From positions 1 through 64,000 of the forward strand of contig NZ_VFOQ01000003.1 in NCBI RefSeq assembly GCF_006716205.1: a DNA stretch of 64,000 nt, written 5' to 3'. The stretch comes from Oryzihumus leptocrescens. Its GTDB lineage: Bacteria > Actinomycetota > Actinomycetes > Actinomycetales > Dermatophilaceae. Under the pieces are notes generated by a model, which saw only the letters and a list, made by a program, of their open reading frames with translations, did not search any database and was not told the origin of the DNA. The position numbers and the translations under genes were made by a program. Below, piece by piece: positions 43,913-52,973 of the stretch. Numbering within the stretch: the first letter of the stretch is position 1; every line of letters starts with the position of its first letter.

Positions 43913-46129
43913 GTGAACGCACAGACCCGAGCAAGTACCGCCGGCCGACGCCGTGCCCAGCCGCCCCAGAAGCAGCAGGGCTGGCGCCGGTTCTTCACGT
44001 GGAAGCGGGTGCTGCTCACGCTGGCCGCATTCGGTGTGCTCGGCGTGGCAGGCTTCGCCGTCGCCTACGCGACCACCCCGATCCCCAACCCCAACGAGCT
44101 GGCCACCTCGCAGGCCTCGGTCATCTACTACGCCGACGGCAAGACCGAGCTGGCCCGGATCAGCCAGATCAACCGCGAGTCGGTGCCGCTGAGCAAGGTG
44201 CCGCTGCACGTGCAGCGGGCGCTCCTCGCGGCGGAGGACCGCAACTTCTACAACGAGAGCGGGGTCTCCCCGACCGGCATCGGCCGGGCCGTGCTCGTGG
44301 CCATGAGGGGCGGGCCGACCCAGGGTGGCTCGACGATCACGCAGCAGTACGTCAAGAACTACTTCCTGACCCAGGACCAGACGATCACGCGTAAGTACAA
44401 GGAGCTGATGATCTCGATCAAGGTCGATCAGTCCCAGAGCAAGAACCAGATCCTGGAGAGCTACCTCAACACGATCTACTTCGGCCGGGGTGCCTACGGC
44501 ATCCAGGCCGCGGCGAAGACCTACTTCGGCAAGGACGTCTCGCAGCTGACCGTGGCCCAGGGCGCCCTGCTCGCCTCGGTCATCAACGGCCCCTCGCTGT
44601 ACGACCCGGCGAACGGCCCGCAGGCGCTCCACGCCGCGAAGAACCGCGTGCAGTACGTCCTGGACGGCATGAAGAAGGAGGGGTGGATCACCCAGGCGCA
44701 GTTCGACCAGGCGAAGTTCCCCAAGGTCGACGACCCGAAGAACCGCCAGAAGTTGAGGAACGGCGCCCTGGGTTACATCACCAACGCGGTCAAGGACGAG
44801 CTGAAGAGCCGGCTCAAGCTGACCGACGCCGACATCGACCGGGGTGGCTACAAGGTCGTCACCACGATCGACAAGAAGGCGGAGGACTCGGCCATCCAGG
44901 CCGTGAACGACAACCTGCCCGGCTCGGGGTCGAGCGAGGCCTCCAAGCAGCTGCACGCAGGCCTGGTCGCGATCAAGCCCGGTGACGGGGCGATCGTGGC
45001 GATGTACGGCGGCCGGGACTACAACAAGGTCCAGTTCAACTCGGCCACCGACGCCCACCTGCAGGCGGGTTCGACGTTCAAGGCCTTCGGCCTGCTCGCC
45101 GCGCTGCAGAAGGGCATCAGCACCAAGACCCGCTTCGACGGCCACAGCCCGCAGGACTTCCCGGAGTTCAAGGGGCAGAACGGCTCGACGGGCAGCGAGG
45201 TCGACGCCAGCGGCACCATCCGCAACTTCGGCGGCGAGCAGTTCGGCAACATCGACCTGCGCACGGCCACGGCCCACTCGGTCAACACGGTCTTCGCGGC
45301 GCTGAACATCAAGGTCACGCCGCAGTCGACGATGGAGGCGGCGATCGCTGCGGGCGTTCCGGCGAGCACCCCTGGTCTGCGCCCCAACTACGCCAACATC
45401 CTCGGCTCGGCCTCGCCGCGGATCATCGACATGGCCAACGCCTACGCGACCATCGCGGCGCAGGGCACCCGGGCCAAGCCCTACCTCATCAAGTCGGTGA
45501 CCTCGGGCAGTGGCAGCATCGACTACAAGGTGAACAAGGACGTGCGCGCGGCCTTCGACCGGAACGTCACCCGCGACGCCACCGACGCGATGACCCGCGT
45601 GGTCAAGGAGGGCACCGCCCAGCACGCCCAGGAGCTCGGCCGCCCGGCCGCCGGCAAGACCGGTACGACCAGCGAGAACAAGGCGGTCTGGTTCGACGGG
45701 TTCACCCCGCAGCTCGCCGCCGCCGTCGGCATCTACCAGGGGGACGGCACCGGCTCGATCAAGGTCGACGGCTTCGGCGAGGTCACCGGTGGCACCTTCC
45801 CCGTGAAGATCTGGACGGCGTTCATGGAGGGTGCGCTCAAGGGCGAGCCGGTCGAGGACTTCCCGCCGCGCTACGGCATCGGCGACGGCGAGGTCGCCCC
45901 GCCCACGCCGACGACGACGGCGACCAGCTCGACGAGCACCACCTCCACGACGAGCACCACCACGACGGCGCCGCCGACGACGAGCACGGACACCAAGACC
46001 AACGGTCCGAAGCCGACGTTCACCGTGCCGTTCCCGGGCGGTAGCCCGACCGACACCACGACCTCGCCGAGCGGCGGCGGGACCGGTGGCGGTGCCGGCA
46101 GGCGCGGGCAACCGACGCCGACGCCGTAG
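43913..46129 (+). CDS. ponA: Class A penicillin-binding protein (glycosyltransferase/transpeptidase)
   Basis: 738-residue bifunctional wall synthase. A short basic cytoplasmic N-terminus and one membrane helix (VLLTLAAFGVLGVAGFAVAY) precede the GT51 domain, with catalytic Glu in LLAAEDRNFY (about 108) and GGSTITQQYVKN, and an extra helix-rich part with ILESYLNTIYFGRGAYGIQA. The transpeptidase domain has SxxK in GSTFKAF, SxN in AHSVNT and KTG in GKTGTTS. The C-terminal 80 residues are a Thr/Ser/Pro-rich tail. GTG 43913 has GGAAGAAG upstream. Next to ino1/padR as in the ponA1 locus of mycobacteria. Confidence 0.95.
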   Translation: MNAQTRASTAGRRRAQPPQKQQGWRRFFTWKRVLLTLAAFGVLGVAGFAVAYATTPIPNPNELATSQASVIYYADGKTELARISQINRESVPLSKVPLHVQRALLAAEDRNFYNESGVSPTGIGRAVLVAMRGGPTQGGSTITQQYVKNYFLTQDQTITRKYKELMISIKVDQSQSKNQILESYLNTIYFGRGAYGIQAAAKTYFGKDVSQLTVAQGALLASVINGPSLYDPANGPQALHAAKNRVQYVLDGMKKEGWITQAQFDQAKFPKVDDPKNRQKLRNGALGYITNAVKDELKSRLKLTDADIDRGGYKVVTTIDKKAEDSAIQAVNDNLPGSGSSEASKQLHAGLVAIKPGDGAIVAMYGGRDYNKVQFNSATDAHLQAGSTFKAFGLLAALQKGISTKTRFDGHSPQDFPEFKGQNGSTGSEVDASGTIRNFGGEQFGNIDLRTATAHSVNTVFAALNIKVTPQSTMEAAIAAGVPASTPGLRPNYANILGSASPRIIDMANAYATIAAQGTRAKPYLIKSVTSGSGSIDYKVNKDVRAAFDRNVTRDATDAMTRVVKEGTAQHAQELGRPAAGKTGTTSENKAVWFDGFTPQLAAAVGIYQGDGTGSIKVDGFGEVTGGTFPVKIWTAFMEGALKGEPVEDFPPRYGIGDGEVAPPTPTTTATSSTSTTSTTSTTTTAPPTTSTDTKTNGPKPTFTVPFPGGSPTDTTTSPSGGGTGGGAGRRGQPTPTP

Positions 46130-46137
46130 CGTCACCC

Positions 46138-46186
46138 ACGCCGACGGGGCGCCTCCTGCACCACGCAGGGGGCGCCCCGTCGGCGT
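46138..46186 (+). terminator. Terminator downstream of the PBP gene
   Basis: 16-bp perfect arms (46138-46153 and 46171-46186; ACGCCGACGGGGCGCC and its complement) with an additional CCTGC/GCAGG stem inside the loop, starting 8 bp after the PBP stop. Confidence 0.9.
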
Positions 46187-46250
46187 CTCCCCGGTCGGCG
46201 CGGGGCACGGCATACCGCAGGGACGTCGGCGGCGGGCCAGCGTGAGCCCG

Positions 46251-46256
46251 TAGTCT
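46251..46256 (+). promoter_or_regulatory. -10 element of a probable leaderless promoter
   Basis: TAGTCT ends 7 nt before ATG 46264, with no ribosome site in between, so transcription would begin at or next to the start codon. Confidence 0.45.
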
Positions 46257-46263
46257 GCGCGGC

Positions 46264-47685
46264 ATGCGCCCGAGCACCTCGCCCGACCAGACCGTGGCGC
46301 CGACGCTGGAGGACCCCGTGGCGGCGGCGGCCAGCCAGGTCGCCGGAGGCCCGTTGGGCCGGTATGCCGCGATCGGGCGCCGCTCGCGCGACGGCTGGCA
46401 GGCCGCCGCGGCCGTGCTCAGCGGCCTCGTCGCGGTGATGGTCGCCCTCGCGGTGGCCCAGCGGTCGCACTGCGTGCGGACCGGGTGGAGCACCCCCGAC
46501 CAGTTCTGGCACGCGTGCTACTCCGACCTGCCGCTGGTCTTCCAGACCTCGGGACTGGCCACCGGCACGCTGCCCTACCTCCACAACGGTGCCGGGGCAC
46601 TGGACCAGCCGGTCGGGAGCGGCCTGGCCATGTGGGTCATGGCCCTGCTCGTGCCCGGCGGGCCGGTCACCACCCGGCAGCAGTGGTACTTCGGGCTGTG
46701 GGCCGTCCTGGTCACCGTGCTGCTCGTGCTGCTCGTCATCGTCACCGCCGCGTCGGTGCGCCGGCACCCGTGGAAGGCCGCCCACGTCGCGCTCTCGCCG
46801 GTCATCGTCACCGCCTCGCTGGTCTCGGTCGACCTGCTGGGCGTGGTGCTGACCTCCGTGGGGCTGTGGGCCTGGGGCCGGCGCCGGGTGCCGCTGGCCG
46901 GGCTGGTGCTCGGCCTGGCGATCGCGACGCGCACCTACCCCCTCGTCATCGTGGCCGCGATCGGCCTGGTCGCGGTGCGGGGTGGCCGGCTGCGGCAGTG
47001 GGCCGCGCTCGCCGGCGTGACCCTGGCGACCTGGCTGCTGGTGTCCCTGCCCTGGCTCGTGGTCAACGCCGACGGGTTCCTGTCCACCTACCGGCGCTGG
47101 TGGGGCGCAGGTGCCGGCTACGGCTCGCTGTGGCTGGTGCCGCAGCTGTTCGACCACGACCTGCCGGTGGGCGCAGTGACGGTCCTGGCCGTGATGGGCT
47201 GGGTCGCCGCGCTGGTCGCCGGTGCCACCCTCGCCCTCGCCACCCAGCGTCGTCCCGCCGTGGCCGAGGTCGCCCTGCTGATGCTGGCGATCGTCCTGGT
47301 GACCGGCAAGTCCGTGCCCGTCCAGGCGTGCCTGTGGCTGCTGCCGCTGATCGCGCTGGTCGGCGTGCGCTGGCGCGACCATCTCATCTGGGCCGGCACC
47401 GAGGTCGTCTACTCCGTCGCGGTCTGGCTCTACCTCGCCGGGCTCAGCGTGAAGGACCGCGGCCTGCCCTCCGGTCCGTATGCCGGGCTGCTGCTCGCGC
47501 GGCTGCTGGCCCTGGGGTGGCTGGTCACCCAGGTGGTGCGCGTGGCGCGGGCCCGGTGGGCCCTGCCCGAGGACGAGCTCGGGGAGACCGAGGTCGCCGA
47601 GCAGGAGCGGCTGGAGGGGGAGGTCGACGAGCTCGCGGGCCCGATCGCCGGCGCGGAGGACCGGGTCCTGGTGCGCTTCGGGTGA
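46264..47685 (+). CDS. Polytopic membrane glycosyltransferase (GT87/DUF2029-like)
   Basis: 473-residue membrane protein with 9-11 hydrophobic segments. N-terminal topology, an Asp-rich outer loop after the first helix (TPDQFWHACYSDLPLVF with D-L-P) and ATRTYPLVIV fit the GT-C fold of polyprenyl-phosphate mannosyltransferases. It occupies the Rv0051 position, between ponA and rpsF, conserved in actinobacteria. The last 45 residues are acidic and cytoplasmic. Donor and acceptor sugars are unknown. It starts without a ribosome site (probably leaderless). Confidence 0.78.
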   Translation: MRPSTSPDQTVAPTLEDPVAAAASQVAGGPLGRYAAIGRRSRDGWQAAAAVLSGLVAVMVALAVAQRSHCVRTGWSTPDQFWHACYSDLPLVFQTSGLATGTLPYLHNGAGALDQPVGSGLAMWVMALLVPGGPVTTRQQWYFGLWAVLVTVLLVLLVIVTAASVRRHPWKAAHVALSPVIVTASLVSVDLLGVVLTSVGLWAWGRRRVPLAGLVLGLAIATRTYPLVIVAAIGLVAVRGGRLRQWAALAGVTLATWLLVSLPWLVVNADGFLSTYRRWWGAGAGYGSLWLVPQLFDHDLPVGAVTVLAVMGWVAALVAGATLALATQRRPAVAEVALLMLAIVLVTGKSVPVQACLWLLPLIALVGVRWRDHLIWAGTEVVYSVAVWLYLAGLSVKDRGLPSGPYAGLLLARLLALGWLVTQVVRVARARWALPEDELGETEVAEQERLEGEVDELAGPIAGAEDRVLVRFG

Positions 47686-47818
47686 CCCGGGCCGGACACG
47701 CGGTCGCTGATTTCTTCCCGGCCGCGACGTGCGGGTACCCTCGTGAAGTTCGCCGCGGCATACCCACTGTCAGTGACCACTGGCAGAGTGCGCCGCGGTG
47801 GGACGCTGCAACCCTCCT

Positions 47819-47837
47819 GTCACGGAAAGACCGTGAC
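47819..47837 (+). promoter_or_regulatory. Hairpin in the rpsF leader (candidate S6:S18 autoregulation site)
   Basis: GTCACGG-AAAGA-CCGTGAC forms a perfect 7-bp hairpin about 15 bp before the AAAGGAGGTG ribosome site of rpsF. The 183-bp gap also holds TACCCT (47736-47741) as a possible -10. In many bacteria S6:S18 represses its operon by binding a leader stem; here this is only a suggestion. Confidence 0.35.
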
Positions 47838-47868
47838 CGCTCTAGACCAAAGGAGGTGGGTTAACAGC

Positions 47869-48156
47869 ATGCGTCAGTACGAGCTCATGATCATCCTCGA
47901 CCCCGAACTCGAGGAGCGCACGATCCAGCCGAGCCTCGACAAGTTCCTCACCGTCGTCACCAAGGACGGCGGCACCGTGGACAACGTCGACATCTGGGGT
48001 CGTCGCCGGATGGCCTACGACATCAAGAAGAAGTCCGAGGGCATCTACGCGGTCGTCAACATGACCGCGGAGCCGGCCACCGCCAAGGAGCTGGACCGCC
48101 AGCTCAACCTGAACGAGTCTGTCCTGCGGACCAAGCTCCTGCGCCCCGGCGCCTGA
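47869..48156 (+). CDS. rpsF: 30S ribosomal protein S6
   Basis: 95-residue S6 with N-terminal [16 protein letters not shown] and [20 protein letters not shown], complete for the family. A textbook AAAGGAGGTG lies upstream of ATG 47869. First gene of the rpsF-ssb-rpsR-rplI operon. S6 pairs with S18 on the 30S platform. Confidence 0.98.
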   Translation: MRQYELMIILDPELEERTIQPSLDKFLTVVTKDGGTVDNVDIWGRRRMAYDIKKKSEGIYAVVNMTAEPATAKELDRQLNLNESVLRTKLLRPGA

Positions 48157-48173
48157 GAACAGGGGATCACACC

Positions 48174-48716
48174 ATGGCTGGCGACACCGTCATCACGATC
48201 ATCGGCAACATCACCAACGACCCGGAGCTGCGGTTCACGCCGTCCGGGGCTGCGGTGGCCAACTTCACCGTTGCGTCGACGCCGCGCGCGTTCGACCGTC
48301 AGAGCAACGAGTGGAAGGACGGCGAGACGCTCTTCATGCGCTGCTCGGTGTGGCGTGACGCGGCGGAGAACGTCGCCGAGTCGCTCCAGCGCGGCACCCG
48401 CGTGATCGTGTCCGGCCGACTGAAGTCTCGTTCCTACGAGACCAAGGAAGGCGAGAAGCGCACGGTCGTGGAGATGGAGGTCGACGAGGTCGGCCCCTCG
48501 CTGCGCTACGCGACGGCCAAGGTCAACCGCACCCAGCGCGGTGGTGGCGGCGGCTTCGGCGGCAACCAGGGCGGGGGCAACTCCGGCTTCGGTGGCGGCC
48601 AGAGCGCGCCGAGCGACGACCCCTGGGCCACCGGTCCGTCCGCGGGTGCCCCCCAGGGCGCCCCGCAAGGTGGCGGCTGGGGCTCCGGCCCGTCCTACGA
48701 CGAGCCGCCCTTCTGA
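48174..48716 (+). CDS. ssb: Single-stranded DNA-binding protein
   Basis: 180-residue SSB. The OB fold covers residues 1-110 ([40 protein letters not shown]). A Gly-rich linker ([12 protein letters not shown]) leads to the acidic tip ending DEPPF, the docking site for replication proteins. It lies 17 bp after rpsF in the conserved operon. Confidence 0.97.
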   Translation: MAGDTVITIIGNITNDPELRFTPSGAAVANFTVASTPRAFDRQSNEWKDGETLFMRCSVWRDAAENVAESLQRGTRVIVSGRLKSRSYETKEGEKRTVVEMEVDEVGPSLRYATAKVNRTQRGGGGGFGGNQGGGNSGFGGGQSAPSDDPWATGPSAGAPQGAPQGGGWGSGPSYDEPPF

Positions 48717-48844
48717 CAGAAAAGGGAACAGGGAACACACCCGACAAGGTGAGCCCTGTGACCGAGGTGAGACGGCTTCCTTGTGCCTGTGAAGCCGGCC
48801 GCACCGACAGGTGAGACGCGAGTCCCACCGGAACCACACGCTAT

Positions 48845-48864
48845 CCCGGAGCACACACTCCGGG
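48845..48864 (+). terminator. Small hairpin between ssb and rpsR
   Basis: CCCGGAG (48845-48851) and CTCCGGG (48858-48864) with a 6-nt loop, 26 bp before the rpsR start; no T tract. It may be a processing or attenuation stem in the 173-bp ssb-rpsR gap, which otherwise shows nothing. Confidence 0.4.
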
Positions 48865-48889
48865 CTCTCACAGAATGGAGAGCACCACG

Positions 48890-49126
48890 ATGGCCAAGCC
48901 CGTAGTGCGCAAGCCCAAGAAGAAGGCCAACCCGCTCAAGGCGGCGAAGGTCGAGAACATCGACTACAAGGACACCGCGCTGCTGCGCAAGTTCATCTCC
49001 GACCGCGGCAAGATTCGCGCTCGTCGGGTGACCGGCGTGTCCGTCCAGGAGCAGCGCCTCATCGCCACGGCCGTGAAGAACGCCCGTGAGATGGCCCTGC
49101 TGCCCTACTCCAGCTCGGCTCGCTGA
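48890..49126 (+). CDS. rpsR: 30S ribosomal protein S18
   Basis: 78-residue basic S18 with [20 protein letters not shown] and [20 protein letters not shown], ending [12 protein letters not shown] 48890 ([11 protein letters not shown]) is preferred over an in-frame codon 15 bp upstream; GGAG lies 9 nt before it. It lies between ssb and rplI. Confidence 0.96.
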   Translation: MAKPVVRKPKKKANPLKAAKVENIDYKDTALLRKFISDRGKIRARRVTGVSVQEQRLIATAVKNAREMALLPYSSSAR

Positions 49127-49161
49127 GCTAGCTCACTGAGTCGTCGCGAAGGAGACAACCC

Positions 49162-49608
49162 ATGAAGCTCATCCTCACCCAGGAGGTGTCGGGTCTCGGC
49201 ACCGCCGGTGACGTCGTCGAGGTCAAGGACGGCTACGCCCGCAACTTCCTGTTCCCCCGCGGTCTGGCCACGGCCTGGACCAAGGGCGGCCAGAAGCAGG
49301 TCGACTCGATCCGCAAGGCTCGGGAGACCCGCGAGGTGAAGTCGCTCGACGAGGCCAAGGCCATCAAGGGCCAGCTCGAGGCCAAGGCCGTCAAGGTCGA
49401 GGCCAAGACCGGTGCGTCGGGCCGCCTCTTCGGCGCCGTCACCCCGGCCGAGATCGCCGCGGCCGTCACGGCCGCCGGTGGCCCGGCGCTGGACCGCCGC
49501 AAGATCGAGATCGCCACGCCGATCAAGTCCACCGGGTCGCACCAGGCGCTCGTGCGCCTGCACCCGGAGGTCCAGGCCACGGTCGCGCTGACCGTCGTCG
49601 CCGGCTGA
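49162..49608 (+). CDS. rplI: 50S ribosomal protein L9
   Basis: 148-residue L9: N-terminal [20 protein letters not shown] with [13 protein letters not shown], a long central helix, and a C-terminal RNA-binding domain ([20 protein letters not shown]). Typical length. AAGGAGA precedes the start. Last gene of the operon, followed by a strong hairpin. Confidence 0.97.
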   Translation: MKLILTQEVSGLGTAGDVVEVKDGYARNFLFPRGLATAWTKGGQKQVDSIRKARETREVKSLDEAKAIKGQLEAKAVKVEAKTGASGRLFGAVTPAEIAAAVTAAGGPALDRRKIEIATPIKSTGSHQALVRLHPEVQATVALTVVAG

Positions 49609-49637
49609 CGCACGCTCCCGCTGCCTCGGCAGCAGCC

Positions 49638-49673
49638 GAAGGGGTCTGGTTCCACGTGGAACCAGGCCCCTTC
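49638..49673 (+). terminator. Terminator after rplI with a parS-like core
   Basis: 17-bp arms (49638-49654 and 49657-49673) with one G-T pair and a 2-bp centre (CG). The core GTTCCACGTGGAAC (49649-49662) is a symmetrical two-mismatch variant of parS. Confidence 0.85.
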
Positions 49674-49735
49674 GTCATGCCCGGGCGCCGAGGGTCGGCG
49701 ACGCCGGTCCGGACCCGGACGCGAGGCCTGTCGCC

Positions 49736-52700
49736 TCAGGGGTGCGGTGGCACCTCGATCCCGCGGATGAGCAGGTCGCGCAGGGCCGGCAGCGGCACCG
49801 GCCGGGAGAAGAGATAGCCCTGCGCGAACAACCCGCCGAGGTCTCGCACCGCGTGCAGCTGCTCGGCGGTCTCGACCCCCTCGACGACGCAGGCCAGGCC
49901 CAGGTCCCGCGCCAGGGTGTTGACGGAGCGCACGATGACCGCGTCGCGCTCGGAGCCGGGCAGGCCGCGGACGAAGGCCTGGTCGACCTTGACGAAGCTG
50001 ACCGGGAACCGGCGCAGGTAGGTCAGGGAGGAGTAGCCGGTGCCGAAGTCGTCGATGCCGATGCCGACCCCGTGGTCGCGCAGCGTGTTGAGCTGGGTCA
50101 GGGTGGCGTCGTTGAACTCCAGCAGCGCGGACTCGGTCAGCTCCAGGGACAGCCCGTCCGGCTCCAGCCCGGTCTCCTCGAGCACGCCGAGCACCTCGGC
50201 GGCCAGGCCCGGCAGGGCGGCCTGCCGGGCCGACAGGTTCACCGTCACCGCCATCGCCCAGCCGGTCTCCCGGCGCAGCTGCGCCACCTCGGTGCAGGCC
50301 TGGCGCAGCACCCAGGAGCCGAGCGCCGTGATCAGGCCGGTCTCCTCGGCCACGTCGACGAGCTCGGCGGTGCGGATCAGCCCACCGTCCCGGTCGACCA
50401 TCTTGACCAGGGCCTCAGCGCACACCACCTCGCCCAGGGCGAGGTCGACGATCGGCTGGAAATGGACCTGCAGGCCCTCACCGGCCAGCCCGCGGCGCAA
50501 CGCTGCGGCGGTCCGCGTGCGGGACTGGTTCGTGGCATGCAGGGACTCGTCGTAGACGTCGGCGCGGTCCTTGCCGCGCCGCTTGGCGAGGTACATCGCC
50601 GCGTCGGCACGCCGGACCAGCTCCTCGGCGTCGAGGAACCGGGCACCCCCGGGTGGTGAGCTGAGCGCGATACCGATGCTGGCGGTGACCTCCAGCTCAC
50701 CACCGGAGAAGGGGATCGGTGTGGCGAGGGCGTGCTCGACCCTGGCCGCGAGCTCCAGCGCCGCGGCGTGGGTGGACACCCCGCAGCAGACGACGACGAA
50801 CTCGTCCCCACCGAACCGGGCGACCAGGTCCCCGGGACGGACGGCCAGGGGGAGCCGGCGCGCGACCTCCTGCAGGACGGTGTCGCCGGTGGAGTGCCCG
50901 TGGGTGTCGTTGACGACCTTGAAGCTGTCGAGGTCGACGAACAGCACCGCCAGGTCGTCGGTGGAGTCGACCAGGGCGCTGAGGCTGCGGCCGAGGCTGC
51001 CCCGGTTGGCCAGTCCGGTGAGCGCGTCGTGCTGCGCCTGGCGGTGCAGGTCGGCCTCGGCCTGGCGACGGTCGGTGATGTCCTCGACCTGGGCCAGGGT
51101 GTAGGGCTGGCCGTCCGGGAAGGTCACCCGGGTCACCGAGAGCAGGCCCCAGACCACCCGTCCGCTGGAGTGCAGGTAGCGCTTCTCCACCCGGTAGACC
51201 TGACCGGTGGTGTGGTCGAGGGTGGCGCTGATCCGGGCGTTGCCAGCCACGTCGTCGGGGTGGGTGAAGACGTCCGAGGACCGGCCGACGATGTCCTCCT
51301 CCGGCAGCCCGAGCATCGCCGAGAACGCGGGGTTGACCGAGACGAAGTGCCCGAGGCTGTCGGACAGGGCCATGGCCACCGGGGAGCTGAGGAACATCGT
51401 GCGGAACCGCGCCTCGTGGGCGGCGCGCTCCTCCAGGGCCCGCTGCCGCTCGAGCACCCGGGCCAGCTCGTGGGCGACGATGCGCAGCGTTCCGCGGTGG
51501 TCGGTGGCCGCGGAGGCCTCGCCGGTGTCGAAGAACTCGCAGACGCTCGTGACCGTGTCGCGGAGGGTCACCGGCACGACGTGCGCCGTGCGCACCCCGG
51601 CGTGCCCGAGCGCGGCCTCGAACGCGTCGTCCGAGGACGGGTCGACGTCGTACACGCCGGCGCCGTCGCGGTCGGTGACCCGCCCGTTGGCGTCACTCGC
51701 GTCGAACACGGCCGGCACCACCGTGGCCGCCTGGTCGAGGGCGAGCGGGAGGACGTCGGCGGCGGGGCCGGCCGCCACGTGCCGCACGGGCGCGGCGGGG
51801 ACGAGGCGGTCGTCGCCGGTCCGGCACGGCCGCAGCAGGGCCGCGGCGAAGCCGAAGTGCTCGCACGTCGCCCGGAGAGCCTCGGCCGCCGCCTCCTCGA
51901 TGGTCAGCGCGTCGTTGGCAGCGGTGGCCACGGTGTGCAGCAGCCGCAGCCGTGCTGCGGCGTCCATCGACTCCTGGTGGGCGCGGGCGAGCAGCTCCCG
52001 GGACCGCGTCTCCTCGGTGACGTCGCGGACCTCCATCTGCACCCCGGTCTGGCCCTCCCAGGGCACGGCGCTGGCCGTGATCTCGACGATGATCCGTCCG
52101 CCGTCGAGCCGCACCGCCTCGCGGCGCCCGGCGATCTCGTTGCGCCCCGCGAGGATGTTGGCGATCATCGAGGCGGCCTCGTAGCGGTCGGACTCGGGGA
52201 TGACGTCGAGCACCGACCGGCCGAGCAGGTCCTCCTCGGTGGCCGCCCCGAGCAGCCGCAGCGCGGCCGCGTTGGCGTAGCGGAACCGCCCCTGGACGTG
52301 CACGACGATCGCGAACGGGGAGTGCTCGACGAGGGCGCGGTAGCGCTGCTCGGTCTCCGCGAGGGAGCTGCGGGTGCGTTCCAGCTCGGTGACATCGGTG
52401 GCGATGCCGGCGACCGCGTAGGTACGGCCGCTGACGTCGACGAGCGGGAACCGCTGGGTGATGTAGGTCCGGGTCCCACCCTCAGCATCCAGGAAGCTCT
52501 CGTGGCTGGTCTGCACCCGACCGGTGCGGAGCACCAGCTCGTCCTGGGCGCGGACCTGGGCGGCGTACACCGCGGGCAGGACGTCCTCGAGCTGGGCGCC
52601 GACGACCTCGGCCACCGGGCGGTCGACCTGTGCCGCGAACGCGTCGTTGGCCAGCAGCAGCCGCCCGTCGTCAGCACTGCGCACGCTGATCACGGCGTCG

Positions 52701-52774
52701 GAGTGGCGCAGCAGGCCCTCCAGGTATGCCGTCACGTCGGCGATGCCCGCCTGGGCAGGGAGGGGGACGTTCAT
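49736..52774 (-). CDS. PAS-PAS-GAF-PAS-GGDEF-EAL signalling protein
   Basis: 1012-residue putative cyclic-di-GMP regulator, cytoplasmic (no membrane helix). Two PAS domains (about 20-140 and 145-265), a GAF-like region (about 280-440), a third PAS (about 455-575), then GGDEF (about 575-740) with intact active site ARFGGDEFVVV, and EAL (about 755-1000) with CAEALVKM, IDDFGTGYSSLTYLRRF, VKVDQAFV and VEGVETAEQLHAV. Both catalytic sites appear complete, so diguanylate cyclase and phosphodiesterase activities are both possible. ATG 52774 has AGGAGGGG upstream. Adjacent to mmsA (divergent); ligand unknown. Confidence 0.93.
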   Translation of the reverse strand: MNVPLPAQAGIADVTAYLEGLLRHSDAVISVRSADDGRLLLANDAFAAQVDRPVAEVVGAQLEDVLPAVYAAQVRAQDELVLRTGRVQTSHESFLDAEGGTRTYITQRFPLVDVSGRTYAVAGIATDVTELERTRSSLAETEQRYRALVEHSPFAIVVHVQGRFRYANAAALRLLGAATEEDLLGRSVLDVIPESDRYEAASMIANILAGRNEIAGRREAVRLDGGRIIVEITASAVPWEGQTGVQMEVRDVTEETRSRELLARAHQESMDAAARLRLLHTVATAANDALTIEEAAAEALRATCEHFGFAAALLRPCRTGDDRLVPAAPVRHVAAGPAADVLPLALDQAATVVPAVFDASDANGRVTDRDGAGVYDVDPSSDDAFEAALGHAGVRTAHVVPVTLRDTVTSVCEFFDTGEASAATDHRGTLRIVAHELARVLERQRALEERAAHEARFRTMFLSSPVAMALSDSLGHFVSVNPAFSAMLGLPEEDIVGRSSDVFTHPDDVAGNARISATLDHTTGQVYRVEKRYLHSSGRVVWGLLSVTRVTFPDGQPYTLAQVEDITDRRQAEADLHRQAQHDALTGLANRGSLGRSLSALVDSTDDLAVLFVDLDSFKVVNDTHGHSTGDTVLQEVARRLPLAVRPGDLVARFGGDEFVVVCCGVSTHAAALELAARVEHALATPIPFSGGELEVTASIGIALSSPPGGARFLDAEELVRRADAAMYLAKRRGKDRADVYDESLHATNQSRTRTAAALRRGLAGEGLQVHFQPIVDLALGEVVCAEALVKMVDRDGGLIRTAELVDVAEETGLITALGSWVLRQACTEVAQLRRETGWAMAVTVNLSARQAALPGLAAEVLGVLEETGLEPDGLSLELTESALLEFNDATLTQLNTLRDHGVGIGIDDFGTGYSSLTYLRRFPVSFVKVDQAFVRGLPGSERDAVIVRSVNTLARDLGLACVVEGVETAEQLHAVRDLGGLFAQGYLFSRPVPLPALRDLLIRGIEVPPHP

Positions 52775-52973
52775 GACCACCCCTCCTGTCACCGGCGCCG
52801 GGGAGCGGGCGGCGTCCCCTGTTGGCCGCCAAGGCTAGCCAGCGGGGCGGTCGTCACGGTCGTTGTTTGCCCAAAGATGTCCCTTCTGCTGGTGTCCAGT
52901 GCCCCTCCCCGGACCGGGGGGACCCGGCATACGCTGGCCGCACCCGCGCCCCTGAGCGAGAAGGACACCAGCC

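Noticed and set aside
45896-46000. Repetitive ACG/AGC-rich tract at the 3' end of the PBP gene
   Set aside because: It encodes the Thr/Ser-rich tail of the protein and is a coding bias rather than a separate repeat element.
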